Assembly (NCBI GenBank): GCA_029876055.1
Contig: CM056879.1
Span: 1,984,001-2,048,000, forward strand
DNA from: Madurella fahalii
Taxonomy: Eukaryota > Ascomycota > Sordariomycetes > Sordariales
Reading direction: 5' to 3'
DNA length: 64,000 bases
A program made the position numbers and the translations under genes. Within the stretch, counting starts at the first letter, position 1. Every line of letters starts with the position of its first letter. The notes under the pieces are model-generated. The model made no database searches and was not told the DNA's origin. It saw only the letters and a list, made by a program, of their open reading frames with translations. Shown one piece after another: positions 52,307-63,033 of the stretch.

Positions 52307-53699
52307 AAAGACCCACGACTAGAAGTAGCTCCTAAGTTAGCGCACGCGCGGATAGCATCCCCTTGGACGGACGATTAGGGTCCGCTCTTGGATAGAAATG
52401 ACAATCAAATCTCAGATAACCGACTTCATATTCCGAAACTGACTGTTCCCCGCAGCTATCGCCGACCTGCACATCTGAACTCAAGGCCAGAGTGGCAGGA
52501 GAGGAAGTCATGCTTAGAGGGACAACTTCGCACGCGCAAATGGATAAAAATCTGGATGAGTTTATGTAGCTCATGACTACCGCCCTTTAATACTAAACAT
52601 CCCCACGTTGTTGAGGACCACCCTCAGACCATATATTGGTGTATTGAGGCCATGATTGTGACGGACTCCCCCAGGCAGCTGGCAACAGATCATCTGTGCA
52701 TGCTTCCGGCCGGCGGTAGAAAGATTTTCAGTAAGCGATCATATGAACATTAACAAATGCTGGTTTGTCCGCATTCTCGTCATCCCGACCTCTCCAAGCG
52801 GACCAACACAGTCAATAGAATGATCGTCAAATAATAGAGAGCGCCCGCCAATCCCGGTATAAGGTCTTCTTCACACCGCATCTGGCCACCCTGTCTGTCA
52901 CTAGCCACAGCAAAGGAGTTAGTTGCAATTGCCCAGCCGGCAAACATAATGCACGACCCCTCGAGAAATCTGCCCCTCCCTCCCTGCAATCTGTCTCTTG
53001 CTCGAAAACCCACATTCGCATGGCGGGTTCGTAGGATCGTTGCCACGGTCATCAGCGGATACTAGAATCGTTCCGAGTGACTCTCAAGGTACAGACTCAG
53101 TCTTTCACTAGACTAAATGGCTAATATGAGACTACTACGGAGTTATCCTGAATATCCGATTTTCGAACGCTACTAGGATTGATGATTGCCTTGCTGTCCC
53201 TTTCGTATCCAGGAATAAATATCGTTGCCTTCCTATTCAGATTTGTGCGATACCTAAGTGTTTGAAGACGTACTTTTAGCTAAGGAGTAAAGTACCTTTG
53301 GCTTTGGTAGACTATACTTGTGGTCGAAGCTATATCTCTTGTACGGCGGAACGATATTAGTGTTTATTGGTGTCCCAATCGGTCCTTATCCTGCTCTCCC
53401 TGTAGGCGGTGTGCGATAGTAACAGCTGTAGAGTGTCTGGATATCGGCTGCTGCCTGCTGAGGCTCTAGCTATATATCAACAGGAGATAATGTTATTCGC
53501 TATGGTTATATCTTTGAGAGCTGTGTTGTGTCTTTGAATCGGGTAAAGCCTCGAATGAAAACGTTTCTAAATGTTCACCAAGAGAGGAATCAGGGCCTCG
53601 GGGTCCATATCGTCAGGAACCAAGTTCTCAGGGCCCAAAAACCTCGGGCAAATCCTCGGGGCATTTTCAACCCTCGTGGCTCCAAGGCCACAGGATGAT
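52307..53699. other. 1.4 kb without coding signal
   Basis: Only short frames without domains. 53200-53560 is AT-rich with many TA steps. Confidence 0.45.
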
Positions 53700-53969
53700 C
53701 TACTTATCAAACACGAGCACTGCCATTGGGGTAAAGTATACGAAGTGCGGCCAGACGCCGTTGTCGTGGCTACCGAGGAGGGCCACCAGGCGGTTGTGCT
53801 GGTAGTAGCTCGACAAGGATGTTAAGGCGCGGGATGAGGAAGGATCGTTTGGAGCGGGTGGCGAGTTGCTGATGGCCAGATGCCGCTGTTGAAGCCCGCT
53901 GATAACGGGCATGAGGGCATCCTTCTGCCGCTGTATGTCCTCAAGAATTCGGTCTGTGTATCGACCCAA
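53700..53969 (-). pseudogene. Possible coding relic, family unknown
   Basis: The minus-strand frame reads YTDRILEDIQRQKDALMPVI and LTSLSSYYQHNRLVALLGSH. The first half looks like a coiled helix. No start or domain can be set, and an alternate frame upstream (near 53970-54050) also looks partly coding. Confidence 0.3.
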
Positions 53970-56111
53970 GTTCCCACCGGTCCCGGTTTTCCCAGTCTAC
54001 CTCGCCTATAAGATAGCGGTACAGTGGGGTCAGTGAGATGTCCCAGCTCATCAAGGACCGCATGACCCTTCAGTGTCCCCGATCCATCAGTTCACCCAGG
54101 CGAGGCAGAATTTAGCAAGCGAGTGGAGTTGCGCATGGAGACTCATTGGCTGTCTTTCCGGTTCCGCATAGGAGCATTCAGGGGGCTATATCCTGTGAGT
54201 CGCATGTACCTCTGATTTGAGGCAACATCCCCTAGCACACCCTGGTATACTCAGCTCGGAATTGACTCCAGTGGCTCAAGGTAGACGGATGAAATGCCAT
54301 GTCTAATGGGACCTGGTATGTAACACTGAGGCTGACCTCCTGTTCGTGTCTGCCACGTCAGTAAAGCGCCCTGATACCCTGTCCGCTCATTCGATGTTGC
54401 CGACCACGACGTAGGCGAGGCAGACTCGGGAAAGGGGGATTTGGGAGGGATGAGACTTCAGAGTCGCAGCGGGAGTAAGGCGGCTCTTCTTAGCTCATGC
54501 GCGCCATCCTGCAGTAGATACTCAGACTTGCGTCCCCTCGCTCGATTCTCTCTCTTATCGAAATCTGCCATGTCCGTTCCGCACTGTCTATTCGGGTGTT
54601 TATAGACCGCTAGAGGGGAGAGAACAGAAGACAGGGGGGCAACGGCGACCATAGTTGGCACGGGGTATGAAGCCGAAGCATGAAGTGGGCGGCCAACCTA
54701 CTTCCAACTTCTTGACGCAGGGAACCATTGGACAGAACACTAACAATGTTGCCTAGACATCGACAAGGTAGAGGTGGCACCAAAGGGGACTAGTCCCTTA
54801 GTATCGGGTGAACGGCCTGACAATCGTGGGCTGGCAACCGGCGTGTGGCGCCATCTGCGCTGGGTTGGACTTGGCAGGGCCAGTCGGCTCACGATCCCTT
54901 GTTCCATGGAGCGTCGATTTGCCTCGGTTGACGAGTGGTCCGATTGGATGCGCTTAGGGAGGAGACGAAGGACGTCCAGGCAGCAATACGAAAAGCAAGC
55001 AGGAGACGAGGGATCCCGAGATAAGGAGCGTTGGTGAACGGATCTGCACCTCCTGCGCATGGTGGTGTGTCTTCAGTGGCGGTGAGGCAGATTTTGACCG
55101 TGGTAAGGGGCTGGATATTCTGAGACGATAGCGCGTACTAGGCATCTCTGTGAGATCTTGCCCGTGCCATTGGCGGTCTCGGAAATGGCATGATAACGAG
55201 AGGGACCGAGATCATGCAGGTGCAGCATGAGGATGAGACACCCTCCGGAGACGCCGTGTGCCAAGTCAGAGACGACGGGTGATATCCTACGAAGACCGCC
55301 TTCACAGGTTGGCTCCCCTCCTCTCCTCTCCTGTCGCCGCGCGAGGACATCCTTGTCGACGACGCCATCTTGCCGCCAGCGCGAGGAGTAAGGGAAGGTG
55401 GTGCTGGGCTCGGCTTTTTGATATGCCGCGTGGTCAGGGAGGATCATTTGGGACAGATGAGGTCTCAACGCAGGGGATTGTTTGCAGGGCTGGATAGTCA
55501 TGAAAGCAACGCAGACTAAGAAGCCCGGGATGAGAGACCGCTTCGGGTAGTTCAAGGACTTTTGTCGCCAGCTCCGCTCTATATTTTTTCATGGAGTCAA
55601 GGGTACGAGGTGCAGCAGAAGTCGTATCAGTTACATCAGTCTGCCTTGCCATCACCACAAAGCGTTGCAAGTCTATTAAGGGGAAATCCAGGGGTCCCAT
55701 CGACGCTAAGTGATGCGGGCAAGGCGCCTACTTGTCCAACTTGCCACAGTTCTATTATTCATTCGAGCTCTTTCGAGTGTGTAGCTATAGTCTTGTAGGT
55801 GATATGCCCTTTGTTGAGAAAGTTGTAAATGCCACAGGAGTCGGACCGTCAACTAGTAAATTCGGGCGACCCTTCTGCAGTCTGGCAAGCCCATTACGGC
55901 TGGGTTAGATGGGAGACTTAGTAGAGCATCAAGAAAGTAGTGAAATCGCCGCGTCTGCTGTGTGAGTCTGTGTCTAGTTGGGACGTAGGTAGTGAAGTAC
56001 TCAGCACTTGATACCGGGCCAGTAGCTAGACTTGCGGACGAGTCCACTAACCGAGAGGAAGAAAGTTCTCTATCGGAAGGGAAGCGTGAAGTCCTGATTA
56101 GGTATGCTTTT
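53970..56111. other. 2.1 kb without an intact gene
   Basis: Frames on both strands reach 160 codons (55073-55555 minus) but have no recognised domain and no splice structure. Probably further decayed coding DNA. Confidence 0.4.
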
Positions 56112-56532
56112 ATAAGTTTTCCCCATATAGACATCCTCGAGGTCATCGCTAGCACCGGCGGCGTGACATTCAAAGTATTTAGTCGCGAAGTGCCATTACC
56201 TCGTACATATATACCAACAACTCAGTTGGGTTCTCGACAATGCCTCTGCCAGGTTCCACAAATGGACCGACAAGATGGTCTTCACGACCCTCGACATTAA
56301 GAAGGACAGTGCAGAACAAAGCTTCAACAAGCACTCATACGACTCGGTTTTGGCATCGGACTGCTTCTACGCCACGTGCTCATTGGAAAACACAATGAAG
56401 CACGTGTGTAGCATGCTCAAGCATGGCGGCTTCCTGGTTGTTCCCATTATTGTCGAGACTGACACAATGCCGATCGGGCTGATCATGGGCCGTCTCCCAG
56501 GCTGGTGGGTATGCCAGTACGAAGGACGTTGA
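56112..56532 (+). pseudogene. Relic of a polyketide synthase C-methyltransferase domain
   Basis: Two overlapping plus frames carry the order of a PKS cMT domain. The SAM-binding motif I region reads DILEVIASTGGVTFKVF, where family members usually have LEIGAGTGG. After a frame change near 56230 come WTDKMVFTTLDIKKDSAEQ, HSYDSVLASDCFYAT, and LENTMKHVCSMLKHGGFLVV followed by GRLPGWW. The last block is highly typical of highly reducing PKS. Loss of the motif I glycine and the frame break show it is dead. It lies on the same strand as the adenylation-domain relic further on. Confidence 0.75.
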
Positions 56533-57080
56533 TGCTCGCCAAAGATTACTTTGCCGCAATGGAAGAAGTTCCTGAAGCGGCTTGGATCCTGTGATGAGTG
56601 TGATGTGTCGGCAAATATTGCTTACTTCAGCGTAAATATCGCTCCGCGACAGTTTTTAGCCGCGTAGTGAGCAAAAACTGTATTCGCGCCGAAGGCATTG
56701 AGAGGACAGGATCAGTAAAGGCAGGATTGGTAATGACTTAATTGAATCTAGTAACAGTGTCAAACGAGGCATAGCTGCAGTACCTCTTGATTCAGAACAT
56801 AGTAAGGTAAGGACAGAATGAAGTAAACATAAAAGAGGGCGCGTCTATACGCCTACCCTGAAACGATCCAACTTCAGTCATATGACTGCTCACATGATAT
56901 CCCCCCTCCCCAGCTGCGTGGGCCAGGGCCGTAACAATACTTTCATTTTCTAGCCTTTCCAGGACTTTTGGCCGCGGTCGAAGAGGCGATGCCGGCCGCG
57001 CGGGAGCTAGAAAGGCGGTTGATGGCTTGCTTGATGCGCAGAGTTGACGCCCTTAGCCCGACCCTAACCAACACACCGAG
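56533..57080. other. Spacer between PKS relic and a secreted-protein gene
   Basis: About 550 bases with no recognisable ketoreductase or carrier-protein remnant, though the domain order would predict them here. No gene seen. Confidence 0.45.
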
Positions 57081-57434
57081 CTAATAGAGTTTCATACTCG
57101 CAGCGGTGTCCGAAACCGAATGACCGTTGATGTTGTAGCATTGGTGTGAATGGAAGTAATCTCCATCATATGAGTATGTGTCGTATAGAAATGACTCCGT
57201 AGTGCATGTGCCTGATTGATAGAACGCGATTCTCTGCCCGTTGCTCGGTCCAAATCCATTCTCCCCGTAAGACCTGAATCGGGGGACATGGCCATCACAG
57301 GCTGCACTATGGTCGACAACGACATCGGTCACCGCGCCTGTGCAGTCATAACCTTCGTAGACCAAGACCTTGACTGCAGAGCTGCCTTGAATGAAGACGG
57401 CGGCGGCGGCGATGAGGAGCTTGGAAAAATGCAT
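57081..57434 (-). CDS. Small secreted protein, 117 aa
   Basis: A single frame from the ATG at 57434. The N-terminus MHFSKLLIAAAAVFIQGSSA is a signal peptide. The mature part (KVLVYEGYDCTGAVTDVVVD, GQRIAFYQSGTCTTESF, FHSHQCYNINGHSVSDTAA) has four cysteines and many aromatic residues; it looks like a compact beta fold. I do not recognise the family. It sits between two parts of a dead PKS-NRPS gene on the opposite strand, so it either moved in after the megasynthase decayed or marks a rearrangement. It has no stop or frameshift and is probably expressed. Confidence 0.7.
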   Translation of the reverse strand: MHFSKLLIAAAAVFIQGSSAVKVLVYEGYDCTGAVTDVVVDHSAACDGHVPRFRSYGENGFGPSNGQRIAFYQSGTCTTESFLYDTYSYDGDYFHSHQCYNINGHSVSDTAASMKLY

Positions 57435-57655
57435 TTTCAAGATGTTAAATGCACCAAGAATGCTTTTCTTGAATGTAAGATTGGAAGAATGATTTCAATG
57501 ATGTTGGGAACTGTTTGGCTTTGCTGAATGAAGAAATGCTTTTGACTAGATGTGAACGTTAGTTTATATATCTACAGTCGTAGCACTCTCATCTACAAGC
57601 CTCTTGTCACAGAATCTTAGGATCCAGGGACTGCCGCAGCACGGAGCCTCCTCGA

Positions 57656-57719
57656 GAGATCAACAGCTTACACGAGCGGGATCTTCGGAGATCTACAGCT
57701 TACACGAGAGGGATCTTGG
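57656..57719. repeat. 32-bp imperfect direct repeat, two copies
   Basis: GAGATCAACAGCTTACACGA plus 12 bases is followed immediately by GAGATCTACAGCTTACACGA plus 12 bases, with only a few differences. Confidence 0.85.
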
Positions 57720-57736
57720 ACACGTGCGGACGATAT

Positions 57737-57796
57737 GAGCGTATTCCCTTCAGAGCGTATTCAGCCTTCAGAGCGTATTACTTTAGAGCGTAGTGT
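57737..57796. repeat. Short tandem repeat around GAGCGTATT
   Basis: GAGCGTATT or GAGCGTAGT occurs four times at 17-19 base spacing, with CCTTCA joining the second and third copies. Confidence 0.8.
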
Positions 57797-58043
57797 GAAT
57801 GGGCATTCCTGCATCGCGGAGGTGCTAACGTGCTTCTCTCCGGCAGTACCTCGTTCTGTGTGGGTAAGGTACCTCATCCGTTAGGCAGGTTGTGGATGCG
57901 GTCTGTGTTTCAATCGATGGACGTGGTGGTGTTGGTGGTGGAGAATGATCGTTTTCCAGCCTCTCTCTGGCATCTGGCACTCTGCAGCTCACGCATGTGT
58001 AGTGACCAGTGATTGCTGCTCCCGGAGGCTCGCGAGATAGTCA

Positions 58044-58660
58044 TTGGTGGCCCAAAGCGTGGCCATGGGCTACCTCAACAACCCGGAACAAACGAGATGG
58101 AAGTTCCTCATGAACCCCTGGACGGACAGCCAATATGTTAAAGAGGATTTGCTGACCATGTATCAAACAGGGGACAAACGTCACCTCACGAAGCGCGGGT
58201 CTGTAAATCAATCCTTTGCTCGAGCGCTTGATCTGTAGCGTAGTGGCCTGTTTGCTGTATCTCCGTCGGGACTGATGTTCTGTATTCTCTGGTCGACTCC
58301 TAGTATGGGTTTGATGTTGCCTAGCGAGCTCATTTTACACGGTCGAATTCCTGGAGACACACAGGTCAAACTGCGCGGTGTCCGGCTCGTGCTGGAAGAC
58401 GTTGAGCTTAACACTTTGCAGGCCCTCAATGGTAATATATTTCGTAGTTCACTTCAAGTTGTTCTGTCAGCTCCTGCAACTGGAGATTCCACCTCCTCCA
58501 GCGATGCATTCCTCACAATCCTTCGCGACAATCTCGACGTACCAGAGTACATGAAACCATCGTCGATGGCCATGTTGAAGTCGGTGCCCCTGACGAAGTA
58601 CGGCAAGGATGATCCCACCGCCATCGGGTTACCGCGTGTGGAAGGGCGAGCAATGGAAGG
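58044..58660 (+). pseudogene. Relic of an NRPS adenylation domain
   Basis: The first part reads VAMGYLNNPEQTRWKFLMNP and LLTMYQTGDKRHLTK, the region before and around the A7 motif (Y-x-TGD). After a frame change near 58220-58320 come RIPGDTQVKLRGVRLVLEDV (A8 region, normally G-R-x-D-x-Q-V-K-I-R-G) and MKPSSMAMLKSVPLTKYGKD (A10 region with the catalytic lysine of PLTxxGKxD). Order and spacing fit the C-terminal half of an A domain. The frame break, a Pro in place of the usual Asp in GRIPGD and missing A1-A5 show it is dead. With the cMT relic on the same strand it points to a former PKS-NRPS hybrid. Confidence 0.75.
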
Positions 58661-60497
58661 GCGAGCAACTCGACGCCCTGGTATATCGCCCCGAGATTCA
58701 GGAGCGGCTGGGGACCTTCAAGATGGTGCCGCCGCAGGTATAGCAGGGCGAGATGTAGCGGGCGGGGCTCCCCTGGATGATTGGGGGCAGCGAGCTTGGA
58801 GACACCCCAAAGTCATGTGTCGCTTACCCCGCCTGCATGTCTCGTGATTTGAACTGGGAGCTTCACCCGCGGTTATGTCTTCCTGCCACCAAGCCACCAC
58901 TTTCCCTCGGAGAGATTTCCAGCTCTCACTCTACTGACTGTATCAACCTTCATTCTGTCATACCAGCCCAAGGAAGATTGGCCACATTCAGCTCCAAGTT
59001 TGGTGCTGAGACATAGCGACCAATCAGCACTGTTGATTCAGCAGCAGCAACCACTCAGTTCCTAATGTTGGATGCCGGCGTATGTAAGACATCGCGGCTG
59101 ACCCGAGTACTACGCGCAAAGAGGCATAGCCGCCGACGTATGTTCTCCCACCTCAAGGTCGAAGCCGACCCATCATCTCGTCACATATCAGACCAGTCGT
59201 TCTTCGCAACCTGCCCGTCTTGCATGACTCAGAGAGAACCGGCAAGTGATATGGCAACTGCTCATCGCAGTGCATAGCAGCCAACGCACTGAACCCGGCC
59301 GCTATGCGCGCCAGTACTCCGGGAAGGGCCAGTGCCTGCGGCCGGTATGCTGCATAGCGGTTGGCCGTGTTCTTACCGCATCTCACCATCTCACATCTCA
59401 CATCACCTTCGGCCAGATTTATCTCGATCAGGTCGTTCGACCAGGTCACCCGAATTGGGATCCGGAGTATTCGGCAGCCGACAGTGGGATTCTATATGCA
59501 ATGTAACCCACCTACAAGTCCGTCAGGCCGATCAACAGGCTGCTTCGCAACGACCGCTACCAACAACATGGTGCAGATCAATCTCTGATCCCAACGAACA
59601 TCTAACTGGGCTAACTGGGTATGCACATCGGCGCCTCCCTTCGGGCCTACCTAGGTGCTTGCCGGACTTGCAAGTAACCGTTTCGGCCTCCTTACCTACT
59701 TCCATCGACCATCGACCATCTGCGCTTCGGGATTCCACTCCACGTTTCTGTGAGACACGGGTCAGTCTGCCTTCCCTAAGAATCCACTAATCCGTATCGA
59801 GGGCCCGATATGGCACACGGGTTTTCTACTGCCGCAGTTTCTTCGAGTCCCCAGATTTCCTGCCTTTGACCATATAGCCTTGGCTTCTTGATGAACCCAT
59901 TGCTTCTGACCAGAACCGGGAAAGCAGCCGAAGAAACCAGGACATTCCAACCGAGCGAGATTCAAGCATAGACATGGAAGGCAGACTCAGCTGACTGTTT
60001 GCGCCTCGTTTGGTTCCGGGTCTATTATTGTGTCTGTCCATCGCATCCAGCATCAAGGCTAGTCTGGAAGATGCCGTTGATACAGCCCCTGCTACAAACC
60101 GATTCCTTGATTAAGAAGTGGGCCTGTCAGTGTTCATCTTTCGCGTGTGTAAGTGTGGCTTCCAGTGAAGATGATTTCACATTGCTCACAGACAACCCCT
60201 TTCTTGATAGCCGCTTTCACTCGGAAGCTCTGCATGGCGAGGGTCCCAAGCCCGGCCCTGGACCCAAACCTGATTCCCGCAGGACATGACAATGTAGCGA
60301 TTTTTGCCTGCCTACCAGAACGGAGTTACTGGCCACCGCCCGAGTGCTGCGTATGAGCATGCTGTCACTTAAAACGACCCTCCGGCACTCAGCACCACAG
60401 CGTAAGTCTCTTTTTCTTTCCGGGCAAGCGCTGGGTTATGACCCACTCTCCCGGCGGCAACGGCCCGCGAAGCATCCATTCCGGGCCCCCACCGTCG
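58661..60497. other. 1.8 kb without an intact gene
   Basis: A plus frame just after the A-domain relic (58627-58740: VWKGEQWKGEQLDALVYRPE, then QERLGTFKMVPPQV) looks coding and contains a 15-base direct duplication, but I cannot assign it. The remaining frames have no recognised domain. Confidence 0.4.
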
Positions 60498-60840
60498 ACC
60501 TGCCCCTCGAAAGCGCGTCGTCGGCAACCCGGCCGACGACATATCGGCCTTCTTACGGAGGGAACAGTCCCTCGGCGGCGTGGCCGACATGCTGAAGCAT
60601 CTATGGTTTGCTGGCGCAGAGCGTCTCGCCACCCCGCTGCACTTTCATGCCGCTGTGGGCCGGGAGATTACCATCGCCGACCGGATGGACCTGCACCTGC
60701 TCTGGGCCAACAAAGGGAGACTCTTCGTCAAGCCCGTCCCGCGCTTTCTTCTTGATCCAGCCTTCCGTCGCAGCAACCTGCAGTGTCCGGAACTAGGAGG
60801 GGCTGAAGCCGCGGTGGATTCTGTCGACCGGATCATATGA
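60498..60840 (+). pseudogene. Fragment resembling a DUF6601 membrane protein
   Basis: The frame reads PADDISAFLRREQSLGGVAD, MLKHLWFAGAERLATPLHFH, VGREITIADRMDLHLLWANK and GRLFVKPVPRFLLDPAF. This matches my memory of the N-terminal half of fungal DUF6601 proteins (HLW-x-AG, GREI, D-LHL-W, KP-PRFLL). The C-terminal membrane helices of the family are missing and the frame ends with unrelated residues at 60840, so it is a truncated copy. Confidence 0.5.
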
Positions 60841-61800
60841 AGCTGCTGCGCATCGAAATCCAACTCATTGCGACCATTCTTCCTGCGTTTCTTTCGTAGC
60901 CTTTGCCCAGACGTGTCAAAGGTTACCTCGATGGCTGCTGGCTGTGGCGAGGATTGAGCGAGCGCTGGGTGATGACCTGTAGTCCAGGCTTGCGACATGT
61001 CCTCATTGATCGAGGTTGAGCTGAGCGGGGGAAGGTGGGATCGATCCTTAAGAAACGAGGGTTCTTTCGGTTCGGAGGCTGTTTGCGCATGTACGATGAA
61101 TCTATGATGGACTAGATTATATCCAAATTAATATCTTGGGAGTCTTGCCCGCCAGTTGGCAAAGAAGCACTGTGATCACTGACGAGAGGTAAGAAGTAGC
61201 TACAGAGGAGTGAACCAGAGGCGTGCTTATTAGGTGCTAGTACCAAAGGCATCGGCACCAGTCCCACAAGCATGATCTAGAGCGCTTCACATACGAACAG
61301 CACTACATTGGGGAGGTTCTAGGGGCTGATCTTGCTGTCATACATCTTTATCTGGCTGTTACCTAGTTAACGCCTGCCGTGGTTCGGTCACCTGCCAGAT
61401 ACAAACCCTTTAGATCAGCTCATAACAGCTTCCTGCCCAACTCGGCACTGCTTGCCCTCGCGGTGCCAACTTCTGATAAACGCAGGATGCTACGAAATCG
61501 CCAACGAACGGCGCGTTGTAGACTAGTTGGAATTTGGATCAATCAGGAGAGTTCGGCACGATGGAAGGGCAACGCAGCTCGCTGTAGCTTGTCTATATTT
61601 GGAAGGCAAGTTCGGTACTATCCTTGTCTTTAGACCGTCCTACTACACTTGGCATCAGCGTTCAGCAACCACCCTTACCTCTAGATTGTCCCACCCTATT
61701 AGGCAACAGAATTCGGGGCTTGCCCTGTTCATGAACTTTCCTTCTACATCTAGCTCCCGTCTTAGTCGCAGGTTTTGTCCCTTTTGGACGCTCGCCGCTT
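60841..61800. other. Intergenic
   Basis: About 960 bases with no convincing coding signal on either strand. Confidence 0.45.
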
Positions 61801-62367
61801 ATAGAGCTAGAGGACATCAACCTGATCGATTATCCCGATAATACGGAAGAACTAGAAAGGTGTGTTTCTAATTTGAAAGACCAACTTACTGTCTTTCATA
61901 CCTTTCTATAGACGAAAGAGCTCTTAGGGAAAGAGTTCTTATATAATATCAAGCACAACCGCGTCTGTAACGTTCTGAAGTTTATCTACAGTACCCAGCC
62001 TGCAGAGTCCAAGAGGGAACAAGGTTGAGTTTGTCTCGCCGACTTAGACGATGCGTCAAGAGCTATATACACATTGTCCTTTACCTCGAAGGCGATCTTA
62101 CGCTTGTTAGATACTCTATTTGACAGTTTGACAAAGGGGGTTTCCGGTTTTCTCGAGGAACAGGGCCTATCGGATCTTCTCTTATCAGAGATCGGAGCAT
62201 TTATCCAACAAACTGCATCAGATTTTACAGAACTTCAGATCATACTTACTGGTATAGGATATTCTAAATCCGGTAGATATCAAGCCCTGAAACTGACAGA
62301 AGAGGAGAGCGGCCGGCCTGCGAAACGGCCCAAGTTCCAACCCAACAACAACACAGCTACGTGGTAG
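61801..62367 (+). pseudogene. Relic frame broken by two stops, gag-like
   Basis: A single frame of 188 codons runs through, interrupted only by TAG (61909) and TGA (62026). It reads DINLIDYPDNTEELERCVSN, then TKELLGKEFLYNIKHNRVCN, then LSFTSKAILRLLDTLFDSLT and ends GRPAKRPKFQPNNNTATW. Both stops fit C-to-T change of CAG and CGA. The helical body and basic, Asn/Gln-rich tail suggest a gag or similar element protein, without proof. Confidence 0.4.
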
Positions 62368-62370
62368 ACG

Positions 62371-63033
62371 GGGATGGACCAAAAGACCGACGCTGGTATA
62401 GATGGTCCTTTCGTTGCACAAAGAGCGCTCACACTCTTAACCGACCCGAAGCCGTGGTTGGTCATATGATAGGCAGCGTTGCAACCCAGATTTGAGTGGT
62501 CAGAACGCAGGGGATGACATTGGGGACAAAAAGGGTTATGATCACGGCGACTGGAGGTGATGCTGAGACTGCGAGTTCCGAATCACCGAACCTCTCACCC
62601 TATCAAGTTCAAGTGGTGATTCCCGATCCTCGGGGCGGCCAGGGTATGCTCAGATCGCCAAGGATATCATAGCATAGCTTCTTGACAAAATGTCGAGGAA
62701 GAGAATATAGAGGAAGGAGGAGGGTAAATTCAGTGTATAACTTAATGTGAAGCGCCATACTTTGGACAAGTAGCTTGTAAAGAAGGATAGATATTGTATT
62801 ATAAAGCTACTAATTACTAGATTATTTGCTCGCGAGCAATTGAAGAATAGAATTCAGTATAGTAGCTTTGTGTATCAGACAAGTTGAAACATAGACGTAG
62901 AAAGATTCAATGGGGACGTAAAAGCAGCGAAAGTGTCACCATTCTCCGCTAGCTAAGAAAACAACAATAGACGCTCCGATCACAGTAGGTCGGGGAAGTC
63001 TGTGCTTCGCAGTCCCATAGCGTGCGCACTTTC
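62371..63033. other. Intergenic, AT-rich in part
   Basis: About 660 bases; 62690-62890 is AT-rich. No gene seen. Confidence 0.5.

Larger units (their letters stand above)
57435..58043. other. Spacer with two short tandem repeats
   Basis: About 600 bases including the upstream region of the secreted-protein gene and the two repeats listed separately. No gene seen. Confidence 0.45.

Noticed and set aside
55073..55555. A 160-codon minus frame with a HLHDL segment, considered as an acyltransferase HHxxxD remnant
   Set aside because: The motif does not match and nothing else of that family is present.
58661..58847. Continuation of the adenylation relic to 58847 in the same frame
   Set aside because: After PLTKYGKD the reading turns Arg/Gly/Ala-rich and unlike a carrier domain, so it was not included in the relic.
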